A stretch of 5,386 nucleotides of DNA from CAIOGO01 sp964447445 (GCA_964447445.1 CAYUSW010000102.1:1-5386); one strand, 5' to 3'; shown: positions 1 through 5,175, numbered from the stretch's first letter. Translations and numbers: made by a program. The notes: generated from the sequence alone by a model not told the origin.

Positions 1-185
1 GTGCCAGAGAGACTGAGATACAGGTTGGCGAAGTCCACGTTCCCGATAAGTTTCCCGATGATGGGCATGATGAGATCGTTGACGAACGAGCTCACCACCG
101 TTCCGAAAGCCGCGCCCATGACAAAGGCCACAGCCAATTGCACGAGGTTCCCTTTCGTGATAAAGTCACGGAAGTCCTTCCACAT
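1..185 (-). CDS. mscL: MscL large-conductance mechanosensitive channel, N-terminal part (cut by window edge)
   Basis: Reading the minus strand from the ATG at 185-183 gives 61 complete codons that run off the window at position 1. The product begins MWKDFRDFITKGNLVQLAVA and continues with MGAAFG, the VVSSFVNDLIMP segment and an IGxxDF stretch. This matches the N-terminal helix, first transmembrane pore helix (about residues 13-45) and start of the periplasmic loop of MscL. MscL is a homopentameric inner-membrane channel that opens under membrane tension and releases solutes in hypo-osmotic shock. Family members are about 130-150 residues, so a little under half is present; the second transmembrane helix lies outside the window. 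The start is fixed by a strong Shine-Dalgarno sequence 5 nt upstream. The gene is divergent from the small gene at 386. Family identity is secure; the pore-lining positions are slightly unusual (Q16, A20, F21). Confidence 0.95.
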   Translation of the reverse strand, partial: MWKDFRDFITKGNLVQLAVAFVMGAAFGTVVSSFVNDLIMPIIGKLIGNVDFANLYLSLSG

Positions 186-190
186 CGTGG

Positions 191-199
191 CACCTCCTC
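191..199 (-). promoter_or_regulatory. Ribosome binding site of mscL
   Basis: On the minus strand the sequence reads GAGGAGGTG, a near-perfect anti-16S match, ending 5 nt before the ATG at 185. It decides the mscL start. Confidence 0.85.
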
Positions 200-217
200 T
201 GCCGCCCCTTCGCGATC

Positions 218-246
218 AGTCTACGTGCAGTACGCCGCGTCGAGAA
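218..246 (-). promoter_or_regulatory. Probable sigma-70 type promoter of mscL
   Basis: On the minus strand a TAGACT box (218-223) lies 17 nt downstream of TTCTCG (241-246), which keeps only the TT of a -35 consensus. The inferred transcription start is near 211, giving a leader of about 25 nt that just holds the ribosome binding site. The same TAGACT hexamer recurs before the gene at 976, which strengthens the call. The -35 box is weak. Confidence 0.5.
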
Positions 247-372
247 GTGCGAGCCGGCGCCTTCGGGGCAGATCGGCTGCCGCCAAGCGAGGCGACTCGT
301 CGGCCCCGCGGGCCTTCGCCACACCTCTCTGAGTGCCGGGCGCACACGGCGGGACAGGATCGGCTCCCCGTC

Positions 373-378
373 AGGAGG
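373..378 (+). promoter_or_regulatory. Ribosome binding site of the small gene at 386
   Basis: AGGAGG lies 7 nt before the ATG at 386. A full-strength site before such a short reading frame supports it as a real gene despite the frameshift inside it. Confidence 0.8.
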
Positions 379-385
379 CATAGCG

Positions 386-603
386 ATGGACGAGGTGGTC
401 AAGCTCCTCGAACAGGAGTCCGGACTGGAGGCGGACACCGCAAAGCGAGTCGTGACAACCGTAGCCGAGTTCATCAAGAAGAAGCCCTCGGCGCCGCTGG
501 CCGGCAGATCGACGGACTTCTCGCCCGGATTGAAGCCGGGGATCTGGCAACAGGCCTTGGCGGCTGCTTGGGAGGCAAGCGGCCGCAGCCGGCGCTGTGC
601 TGA
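386..603 (+). CDS. Small helical protein (DUF2267-like N-terminus), apparently frameshifted by one missing base
   Basis: The frame from the ATG at 386 gives MDEVVKLLEQESGLEADTAK, then helical sequence to KKKPSAPLAG (residue 40). After this it turns into composition-poor sequence and would stop at 655 (89 aa). The next frame, entered at about 505, reads QIDGLLARIEAGDLATGLGG and stops at 603. Joining the two gives a coherent 72-residue protein of the pattern MDExVKLVxExxG...APLAGQIDGLL...GLGG, which I recognise from memory as typical of small uncharacterised bacterial helical proteins related in their N-terminus to DUF2267. One C (or G) seems to be missing around 503-506. No slippery heptamer is visible, so programmed -1 shifting is unlikely; a real mutation or a sequencing error is more likely. 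Function is unknown. The gene has its own strong ribosome binding site and is divergent from mscL, about 200 bp away. Confidence 0.65.
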
Positions 604-871
604 GTGCAGCTCCGAGGCCCTTCTCCAACCGTGCCCAATGGCCCGCGGGACGTAGTCGTGGCGCACCGGTGAAGCGAGTGGGACGACGCCGTTTCTCTTG
701 CTCTCCAAAGAGGGCTGTCGCTGGGCCTGATCGGGACTCGAACGTGCGCGGGGTCGCAGGAGGAGTGTCCGGCGGCCTCAACGAGACTTCGGCACGAGAT
801 CCAGCCGCCCGTACGAGCCGCGGCATGACATCCGCTCGACGCGGAGCCGCTGGGTTGTCCCATCCGCGATG
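604..871. other. Gap without a recognisable gene
   Basis: Open frames on both strands in this stretch translate to Arg/Pro/Ser-rich sequence with no domain pattern, no signal peptide and no ribosome binding site at a start codon. A short tRNA-like string on the minus strand (732-743) does not fold as a tRNA. A weak hairpin with two G-U pairs surrounds the stop at 601-603 (arms 594-600 and 604-610). Otherwise I see nothing until the promoter at 872. Confidence 0.5.
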
Positions 872-902
872 TTGGCCCGAACCACCCGAGTGCGGCTAGA
901 CT
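872..902 (+). promoter_or_regulatory. Probable promoter of the TIG/PD40 lipoprotein gene
   Basis: TTGGCC (872-877) is followed after 19 nt by TAGACT (897-902), and the downstream bases GGCA recur after the TACACT box at 4885. The expected start of transcription is around 909, giving a leader of about 65 nt. The spacing is at the long end of what sigma-70 tolerates. Confidence 0.5.
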
Positions 903-963
903 GGCAAGCACGTTGAACGAGCGTCGGGGTCGATCCTCGGGAGCGCGTTCGGACGTCCGAAGA

Positions 964-971
964 GGGAGGTG
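964..971 (+). promoter_or_regulatory. Ribosome binding site that fixes the lipoprotein start
   Basis: GGGAGGTG sits just before the ATG at 976, with 6 nt between GGAGG and the start codon. It favours 976 over the in-frame TTG at 913, which would put 21 extra residues ahead of the lipoprotein signal. An almost identical module precedes the GTG at 3331. Confidence 0.8.
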
Positions 972-975
972 TGCG

Positions 976-2358
976 ATGAAAGTCAGATGGCTTACCCTTG
1001 TTGGCCTGCTCACGATCGCCGTGCTCTCTGGGCTCTCGGGATGTGACTGGTTCATGCCGCCGGTCACTCCTCCGCCGCCGGCGCTAGGGTTTGCTCCAGT
1101 AGCTGGAGCCGTCCATACCCTAGTGACGGTCGTGGGGCAGGGTTTCGGCTCTGCGATGGGGGATGGCGGGGTCACCTTTGACGGCGTCGCGGCCACGATC
1201 GAAACGTGGAGCGACACGAACATCGTGGTCCACGTCCCGGTCCTCTCCACAAGCAGCGGCCAGCGAGTCGCGGCGGTGGAAGTGCGCCGATCGGGGATGC
1301 TTCTCGGAGCGGGCGCGTTCACCGTCCTTCGCGGCATCTTGTTCGAGTCGTATCGCGACGGCAACTCCGAGGTCTACGTGATGAACCCCGACGGAACCCA
1401 GGAGACGAACCTGACGAATGACCCAGACAGCGACGACTCCCCCGTGTGGTCGCCCGATGGGGCGAAGATCGCGTTCGAAAGCACACGCGATGGCAATCGC
1501 GAGATCTACGTGATGGACGCGGACGGCTCAGACCCGACGAACTTGACGAATCATCCAGAGGCCGACTATTTCCCGGCCTGGTCGCCCGACGGCGAGAAGA
1601 TCGCCTTCATGACCGATCGCGAGGTCTCCGGGCCTGTCATTTCGAGCGCGACCGCAAAGATCACGATCGCGTTCGACGTGGAGATCTTCAGCATGAACGA
1701 CGACGGCACGGGCCAGACGAATCTGACCGACGACTCCGCGTGGGACGGATACCCCTCATGGTCACCCGACGGGGAGCGCATCGTCTTCCAGACGAATCGG
1801 GACAACGGCGGAATCCATATTGAGATCCTGCCCCCCGACGGTCTGGGCTACGAGGTCTACGCGATGGATGCGGACGGCTCCGACCCGGTGCGGCTGTCGA
1901 ACAGCCCGGGCGACGACATCTGCCCTCGCTGGTCGCCGGACGGCCTAAAGATCGCCTTCGAGTCCTACAGAGACGGCAACCCCGAGATCTACGCGATGAA
2001 CGCGGACGGAACCGGCCAAGTCCGCCTGACAGACGACCCGGGAGCCGACTCGTCACCGACGTGGTCTCCCACAGGCAGCTGGCTCACGTTCCACAGCAAT
2101 CGAGATGGGAACGCAGAGATCTACAAGATGACCGCTGCCGGCGGCTCGACCACACGGTTGACGAACGCCTCATCCTGGGACTGGGGCCCGAGCTGGTCGG
2201 TCGACGGACAGGAGATCGTCTTCCAGAGCGCCCGGGACGGGAACCCCGAGATCTACCGCATGGATGCGGATGGATCCTCTCAGGAGCGGCTGACCACCGA
2301 GGCGGACGCGGACGTGCACCCGTTCTGGGGCACGTTCGGATGGACGCCTCCCGCGTAG
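976..2358 (+). CDS. Exported lipoprotein with TIG/IPT domain and seven PD40 (TolB-like) propeller repeats
   Basis: The 460-residue product starts with a lipoprotein signal (basic start MKVR, hydrophobic core, lipobox L20-S-G-C23). C23 should be lipidated and anchor the protein outside the cytoplasmic membrane. A Pro-rich linker (about 27-35) leads to a TIG/IPT immunoglobulin-like domain (about 36-118) with the typical WSDTNIVVHVP strand. Residues 123-460 hold seven repeats of the pattern FxSxRDGNxEIYxMxxDGSxxxxLT...PxWSPDGxxIA, starting at F123, 167, 211, 271, 328, 372 and 416. These are PD40/WD40-like repeats as in the TolB propeller. Repeat spacing is 44 residues, except 60 and 57 for repeats 3 and 4, which carry insertions. 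No catalytic motif is visible, so a binding or scaffold role at the cell surface is inferred. It is not TolB itself: it lacks the TolB N-terminal domain and any tol-pal neighbours. The gene looks monocistronic with its own promoter. Confidence 0.9.
   Translation: MKVRWLTLVGLLTIAVLSGLSGCDWFMPPVTPPPPALGFAPVAGAVHTLVTVVGQGFGSAMGDGGVTFDGVAATIETWSDTNIVVHVPVLSTSSGQRVAAVEVRRSGMLLGAGAFTVLRGILFESYRDGNSEVYVMNPDGTQETNLTNDPDSDDSPVWSPDGAKIAFESTRDGNREIYVMDADGSDPTNLTNHPEADYFPAWSPDGEKIAFMTDREVSGPVISSATAKITIAFDVEIFSMNDDGTGQTNLTDDSAWDGYPSWSPDGERIVFQTNRDNGGIHIEILPPDGLGYEVYAMDADGSDPVRLSNSPGDDICPRWSPDGLKIAFESYRDGNPEIYAMNADGTGQVRLTDDPGADSSPTWSPTGSWLTFHSNRDGNAEIYKMTAAGGSTTRLTNASSWDWGPSWSVDGQEIVFQSARDGNPEIYRMDADGSSQERLTTEADADVHPFWGTFGWTPPA
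1342..2358 (+). repeat. Seven tandem coding repeats of about 132 bp (PD40 units)
   Basis: Units begin at 1342, 1474, 1606, 1786, 1957, 2089 and 2221. Five are 132-138 bp, while the third and fourth are 180 and 171 bp. Short strings are also shared at DNA level, such as GACGGCAAC and GAGATCTAC, consistent with growth of the gene by unit duplication. Confidence 0.85.
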
Positions 2359-2398
2359 ACAGAGGGTGACGGAGGCTCGTTGTGGAACGCTTCACGCA

Positions 2399-2429
2399 AT
2401 GGCCTGCTTCGGCCTCTCCGTGCTAGCTT
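2399..2429 (+). promoter_or_regulatory. Possible promoter of the SnoaL-like gene
   Basis: ATGGCC (2399-2404) and TAGCTT (2424-2429) are separated by 19 nt, the same spacing and nearly the same boxes as at 872-902. Transcription would begin near 2436, leaving a leader of about 65 nt before the start at 2501. The call rests mostly on this resemblance. Confidence 0.35.
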
Positions 2430-2486
2430 CATCTCCGACGGGAAACGCGTACAACATGCGAAAGGATAGCGGCGCGCCAGCCGTGA

Positions 2487-2492
2487 AGGAGG
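2487..2492 (+). promoter_or_regulatory. Ribosome binding site that selects the start at 2501
   Basis: AGGAGG ends 8 nt before the ATG at 2501 but only 2 nt before the ATG at 2495, which is too close. The earlier in-frame starts at 2366, 2399 and 2456 have no comparable site. Confidence 0.75.
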
Positions 2493-2500
2493 CGATGGGA

Positions 2501-2938
2501 ATGAGCGATGGAGCAGGGGACACGCTGCGGAGCTTCGCGCGAGCCCTCGAAAGCAGGGACGTCGAGAAGGTGATCGGCCTCTTCTTGCCGGATGCCGTCT
2601 ACGAGACGCCCAGCGGCACGTTCAGGGGCACGACACAGATCCGCAAGTACTTCGGCTGGATGTTCGACACAAACTCCGAGTTGCGGATCACCGAGTCCGG
2701 AGTCGGCATCCTCGTGTCGGGAGACAAGGCCGCCTTCGAGCACACGATTCGCGGCACATTTCGAGGTATGAAGTGGGAGCTTCCCATTCTGTGCACGTAC
2801 GAGTTGAAGGATGGGAAGGTCAAGCGCATGCTGACCGTGTATGACCGACTGGCACTTGCCAAGCAGGCGGGCAAGGGCTGGATGGCGCAGTGGGCGGTCG
2901 GCGCTGTCGTGAAAGGGGCGGAGAAGGGGCTTCGGTAG
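2501..2938 (+). CDS. SnoaL-like / NTF2-fold protein
   Basis: The 145-residue product opens with helical MSDGAGDTLRSFARALESRD, followed by VEKVIGLFLPDAVYETPSG (to about residue 39), the hallmark helix-then-strand start of SnoaL-like NTF2-fold proteins. A GTTQIRKYF helix and strands ending in ELKDGKVKRMLTVYDRLAL complete the cone-shaped fold (about residues 6-120). The last 25-30 residues (KQAGKGWMAQWAVGAVVKGA) form an extra amphipathic or hydrophobic tail. There is no signal peptide, so it is cytoplasmic. Members of this superfamily bind small hydrophobic ligands; some are cyclases, isomerases or epoxide hydrolases, and many have no known substrate, so no reaction is assigned. D31 in the PDAVYE motif is the position often conserved in the family. 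It lies 142 bp behind the lipoprotein gene and may have its own promoter. Confidence 0.82.
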   Translation: MSDGAGDTLRSFARALESRDVEKVIGLFLPDAVYETPSGTFRGTTQIRKYFGWMFDTNSELRITESGVGILVSGDKAAFEHTIRGTFRGMKWELPILCTYELKDGKVKRMLTVYDRLALAKQAGKGWMAQWAVGAVVKGAEKGLR

Positions 2939-2939
2939 T

Positions 2940-2961
2940 CGCGGCGCAGACGCCTGCCGCG
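2940..2961 (+). terminator. Weak terminator-like hairpin after the SnoaL-like gene
   Basis: CGCGGC (2940-2945) pairs with GCCGCG (2956-2961) around a 10-nt loop, starting 1 nt after the stop codon. There is no T-run after it, so factor-independent termination is doubtful. Confidence 0.25.
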
Positions 2962-2964
2962 GTT

Positions 2965-3023
2965 CCTGTGGGGGACGCTGTGTCTTCAAGGTGGCCGAGC
3001 CATCAGCACTCGCCCCCCACAGG
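2965..3023. repeat. Perfect 10-bp inverted repeat with 39-nt spacer
   Basis: CCTGTGGGGG (2965-2974) and CCCCCACAGG (3014-3023) are exact reverse complements. A third related copy, CCTGTGGGG, lies at 3313-3321, directly at the ribosome binding site of the next gene. Confidence 0.6.
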
Positions 3024-3094
3024 CTCTCGTACCGCACATCACTTGTAGCGTCCGCGCGGACCGGAGCAAGGCGCGGTGTCCCTTCGGAAGGGGA

Positions 3095-3117
3095 GGGCGG
3101 TCCTCATCGGACCCCCC
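3095..3117 (+). terminator. Strong hairpin, possible terminator or structural RNA element
   Basis: GGGCGGTCC (3095-3103) pairs with GGACCCCCC (3109-3117), 8 of 9 positions, around the loop TCATC. It follows a smaller hairpin, CCCTT/AAGGG (3080-3084 with 3088-3092). No T-run follows, so its role is open. Confidence 0.3.
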
Positions 3118-3243
3118 GCGGGTCACCTCCGTCGTGACGGCGGGGCACTCCTCCCCAACGCGCAACCGCGGAGATGCCCGCCGGTCGTGCAGTGACGCGC
3201 TTGAACAGCCGTCGCGCCGGAGTCGCCTTCCGAGGCGGACCAG

Positions 3244-3272
3244 TTGGCCGCGCCCGCCGTTATCACTACGCT
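3244..3272 (+). promoter_or_regulatory. Probable promoter of the duplicated-domain secreted protein gene
   Basis: TTGGCC (3244-3249), a 17-nt spacer and TACGCT (3267-3272) make a plausible sigma-70 type promoter. The -35 hexamer is identical to the one at 872. The expected leader is about 50 nt to the GTG at 3331. The -10 box matches only the key T-A-T positions. Confidence 0.4.
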
Positions 3273-3317
3273 CGTCCTGAAGCGGGGCGGCAGGCTCCCG
3301 GCACGGCAGCCGCCTGT

Positions 3318-3326
3318 GGGGAGGTG
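3318..3326 (+). promoter_or_regulatory. Ribosome binding site that selects the GTG start at 3331
   Basis: GGGGAGGTG lies before GTG 3331 with 6 nt between GGAGG and the start. It favours 3331 over the in-frame TTG at 3244, which would add 29 residues ahead of the signal peptide and overlap the promoter. Confidence 0.75.
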
Positions 3327-3330
3327 TGAC

Positions 3331-4335
3331 GTGCTGCGACAGCTTGTAGGCGTGACGGCGATCGGATTCCTGTTGGCGCTGGTCCTGGGAGTCTCGGGAT
3401 CTGCTGCGGGTATCCCGGCGGTGTCTTTCGACTCGACGGGCGATCTCATTGCAGGATGGTACTGGTTGCGCGACGCGGAGCTGAGTGACCGAGCCTCGTG
3501 GGAGTTCGAGGGCATACCCGAAGGGACGGGCGACCTCGTACTCGAGATCACGGCCTTGGCGACGTCCGGCGTGAGCGGGGGGCGAGGCGTCGATGCGTCT
3601 TTCCGTATTGGGTATGGCTTCCCAGGGGCAGGAGTGATGGGCGGGGTCTACATGGTTCAGGAGGTTGTCCTGCCCAACGTGTCTCCCGCCGACGATCCCG
3701 TGGGCTACACGTGTCGCAGCATGGTCGTGATCCCACGCTCAACGCCCGGCCTGGCCACAGGCCGCCTGACCGTCTTCGCGGAGCGAACGTCGGCCGAGGC
3801 TCCGCACGTGGCGTTCAACAGCGCAAGTGTGGTCATCCAGCCTGCGCTCGTCGGCGCTGCCGTGCTCCGTACAGCCACACCAGCTTCGTTCGCCTCGAAT
3901 GGAATAGAGATCGAAGGTAGCACCTGGTGCCGTGCGGAGGGAGAGTACCTCGAGTGGACGTGGAGCGCACTCGACGCGGATACCGCGCGCGCCCACGACA
4001 TGGCCGTGAACCTTGCGCTTCTCGTGACGAACGAGGCGAACGGGGGCAGCGGCTACGGCGCAAGCTTGCAGATCTCACTGGCCCTGACCAGCGGTTCCGT
4101 CGTCGCCGAGGGAACCATGGACGTCTGGAACCCGTTCTCACCCCAGTTCGCGGGGGACACGCACGGCGTCGGCTACACCGCCTACGGAGCTGTGTCTCTT
4201 CCAGACAGCCTGTTGCCAACTCTTGCACGCGGGTTCTCGCTCCGCGTCCTCTGGCCGCCACAGGGAACTGACTACCATGTCGCAGGTAGCCCGACTTCGG
4301 CGCTGCTCGCATGGATCGAGGGCGACAAGGAGTAG
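3331..4335 (+). CDS. Secreted protein of unknown function built from two copies of one beta-rich domain
   Basis: The 334-residue product starts (GTG) with MLRQLVGVTAIGFLLALVLG and a small-residue end S22-G-S-A-A26, a Sec signal peptide cut by signal peptidase I after about A26. There is no Cys at the cleavage site, so it is not a lipoprotein. I recognise no family. The mature part consists of two related halves, about residues 30-168 and 187-322. Both have a Trp-rich first strand, an AL-x-T stretch leading to GG-x-G and A-S, a VGYT motif (124-127 and 280-283), and an HVA motif near the end (159 and 316), all at an offset of 156-157 residues. The composition (alternating hydrophobic residues; Gly, Ser, Thr, Val rich) suggests beta-sandwich domains. 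Only three cysteines are seen in the mature part. It likely works outside the membrane as a binding or structural protein. The flavodoxin gene follows 47 nt downstream. Confidence 0.75.
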   Translation: MLRQLVGVTAIGFLLALVLGVSGSAAGIPAVSFDSTGDLIAGWYWLRDAELSDRASWEFEGIPEGTGDLVLEITALATSGVSGGRGVDASFRIGYGFPGAGVMGGVYMVQEVVLPNVSPADDPVGYTCRSMVVIPRSTPGLATGRLTVFAERTSAEAPHVAFNSASVVIQPALVGAAVLRTATPASFASNGIEIEGSTWCRAEGEYLEWTWSALDADTARAHDMAVNLALLVTNEANGGSGYGASLQISLALTSGSVVAEGTMDVWNPFSPQFAGDTHGVGYTAYGAVSLPDSLLPTLARGFSLRVLWPPQGTDYHVAGSPTSALLAWIEGDKE

Positions 4336-4370
4336 CTCGGCGCGCCCGATCCGGGGCGAGGTTCAGAAGA

Positions 4371-4376
4371 AAGGGG
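4371..4376 (+). promoter_or_regulatory. Ribosome binding site of the flavodoxin gene
   Basis: AAGGGG lies 6 nt before the ATG at 4383, and supports this start over the upstream in-frame ATG at 4311, which lies inside the preceding gene. Confidence 0.65.
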
Positions 4377-4382
4377 TACTTC

Positions 4383-4823
4383 ATGTCGAAGGTCTTGGTC
4401 GTCTACTGCAGTATGACGGGAAACACAAAGGCCGCGGCCGAAGCGGTGGCGGAGGGCGCTCGGGCCGCCGGGGCAGACGTGATTCTCAAGACGGGCATCG
4501 AGGCGCAACCTCAGGATCTCATGGACTGTGACGCCGTGGGACTGGGCTCTTACGACGCGTTCAGCTACATCGGCGGCGGCCTGAAGGACTTCCTCGATCG
4601 GGCCTACTACCCAACGCAGGGGAAGATGACAGACAAGCCCTACGGTGCGTTTATCACCCACGGCGGAGGAGGAGAAGCCTGCGCAAGCGTGGAGTCTCTC
4701 GCAAAGGCCTTCAAGTTGAGGGAGGTCGCACCCACGGTCTCCGTCACGGGAAAGCCCTCGGGGCAAGCTCTTGCGAGCCTCAAGGAGCTCGGCGCCAAGC
4801 TCGCCGCGGCCGCTGGGAACTAG
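4383..4823 (+). CDS. Short-chain flavodoxin
   Basis: The 146-residue product has the flavodoxin fold signature. Strand MSKVLVVYCS leads into the FMN phosphate loop S10-M-T-G-N-T15 and the helix KAAAEAVAEGA. The strand DAVGLGSYDAFSYIGGG (50-66) forms the first isoalloxazine-flanking loop, and FITHGGGGEA (90-99) the second. The length is that of short-chain flavodoxins, which lack the extra loop of the long-chain type. Such proteins carry one FMN and pass low-potential electrons between cytoplasmic redox enzymes, often in place of ferredoxin. The usual aromatic Trp/Tyr pair around the flavin is not obvious; Y57, F60 and Y62 in the first loop and H93 in the second are candidates. No signal peptide is seen. 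It lies 47 nt behind the secreted-protein gene and is probably co-transcribed with it, but no redox partner is encoded in the window, so its partner is unknown. Confidence 0.92.
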   Translation: MSKVLVVYCSMTGNTKAAAEAVAEGARAAGADVILKTGIEAQPQDLMDCDAVGLGSYDAFSYIGGGLKDFLDRAYYPTQGKMTDKPYGAFITHGGGGEACASVESLAKAFKLREVAPTVSVTGKPSGQALASLKELGAKLAAAAGN

Positions 4824-4884
4824 GGGAGCCATCGCCATGCCGCCGCTCGCCTCAAGGGTTCTCGGTGTGGCGCGCCGTGCGTTG

Positions 4885-4890
4885 TACACT
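4885..4890 (+). promoter_or_regulatory. Possible -10 box before the small membrane ORF
   Basis: TACACT followed by GGCA repeats the arrangement TAGACT-GGCA at 897-906. The best upstream box, TTCTCG (4859-4864), is 20 nt away, which is too far for a convincing -35. Confidence 0.3.
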
Positions 4891-4952
4891 GGCAGGCGGG
4901 GTGGACTGAAACGGAAGAGCCGACTCAACGCCCGTGGAAGACGCGCGCTCTC

Positions 4953-5069
4953 GTGGTCCTCGGAGTGGTCGCGCGGCTGCTTCTCCTTGCGGCCGTGGCG
5001 TTCCTCCTCTGGTACGTGGGCGTGAACCGCTCGGTCCTCTCGTTTTTCCGCTCCGTGCCGCGGCCGTAG
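4953..5069 (+). CDS. Possible small single-pass membrane protein
   Basis: The frame that ends with TAG at 5067-5069 encodes a clear membrane segment, LGVVARLLLLAAVAFLLWYV, then a short tail rich in Ser, Arg and Pro. The first usable start is GTG 4953, giving 38 residues. The frame stays open upstream to the flavodoxin stop, and the preceding sequence (TETEEPTQRPWKTRALVV) reads like a normal cytoplasmic N-terminus, but it contains no ATG, GTG or TTG. One base fewer near 4903 would turn GTGGACT into GTG-ACT and create a 55-residue protein starting at about 4901. No good ribosome binding site precedes 4953; GGAAG at 4936-4940 is 12 nt away. A promoter-like box lies upstream and a compound hairpin covers the stop. 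Function is unknown, and the ORF may be a decayed gene. Confidence 0.35.
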   Translation: MVLGVVARLLLLAAVAFLLWYVGVNRSVLSFFRSVPRP

Positions 5070-5080
5070 GCCGTCACGGA
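5052..5080 (+). terminator. Compound hairpin over the stop of the small membrane ORF
   Basis: TCCGTG (5052-5057) pairs with CACGGA (5075-5080), and inside it CGGCC (5061-5065) pairs with GGCCG (5069-5073) around a 3-nt loop; the only interruption is CCG on one side and T on the other. The stem is strong, but only TTC follows, so termination would need help. Confidence 0.4.
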
Positions 5081-5175
5081 TTCAGAGTCCGGACCCGTGC
5101 CCGATGAGGCTCCCTTCGGGGCGCGTGGGAGAGCGTCACGAGTCGTCCTCTCTGACTCCTCCAGGCGATGTGCTC

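Larger units (their letters stand above)
2939..3243. other. Gap without a gene, rich in inverted repeats
   Basis: No frame on either strand here gives a plausible protein. The stretch instead holds a short hairpin just after the stop of the SnoaL-like gene, a 10-bp perfect inverted repeat (2965-2974 with 3014-3023), and a run of small hairpins between 3080 and 3170. In sequence this GC-rich some of these are expected by chance. Confidence 0.55.

Noticed and set aside
732..743. Minus-strand string GTTCGAGTCCCG resembling a tRNA T-arm
   Set aside because: The flanking bases do not form a T stem, and no matching acceptor strand or anticodon arm is found at the right distance.
913..975. Upstream TTG start for the lipoprotein
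   Set aside because: It would place 21 mostly charged residues before a clean lipoprotein signal; the ribosome binding site points to 976.
474..1364. Long minus-strand open frame (296 codons)
   Set aside because: It overlaps the lipoprotein gene start and the small gene at 386, its product is Pro/Ser/Arg-rich without a pattern, and it has no ribosome binding site.
1342..2358. Regular repeats considered as a CRISPR-like or satellite array
   Set aside because: The repeats are in frame, encode PD40 propeller units and vary at silent positions; there are no short identical repeats with unique spacers.
2366..2500. Longer N-terminus of the SnoaL-like protein (starts at 2366, 2399 or 2456)
   Set aside because: The extra residues are not part of the NTF2 fold, and the only good ribosome binding site serves 2501.
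3244..3330. Upstream TTG start for the secreted protein
   Set aside because: It has no ribosome binding site, overlaps a likely promoter, and would bury the signal peptide.
4272..4928. Long minus-strand open frame (218 codons) opposite the flavodoxin
   Set aside because: It is the antisense shadow of a clearly coding flavodoxin gene, has no domain pattern, and spans two other features.
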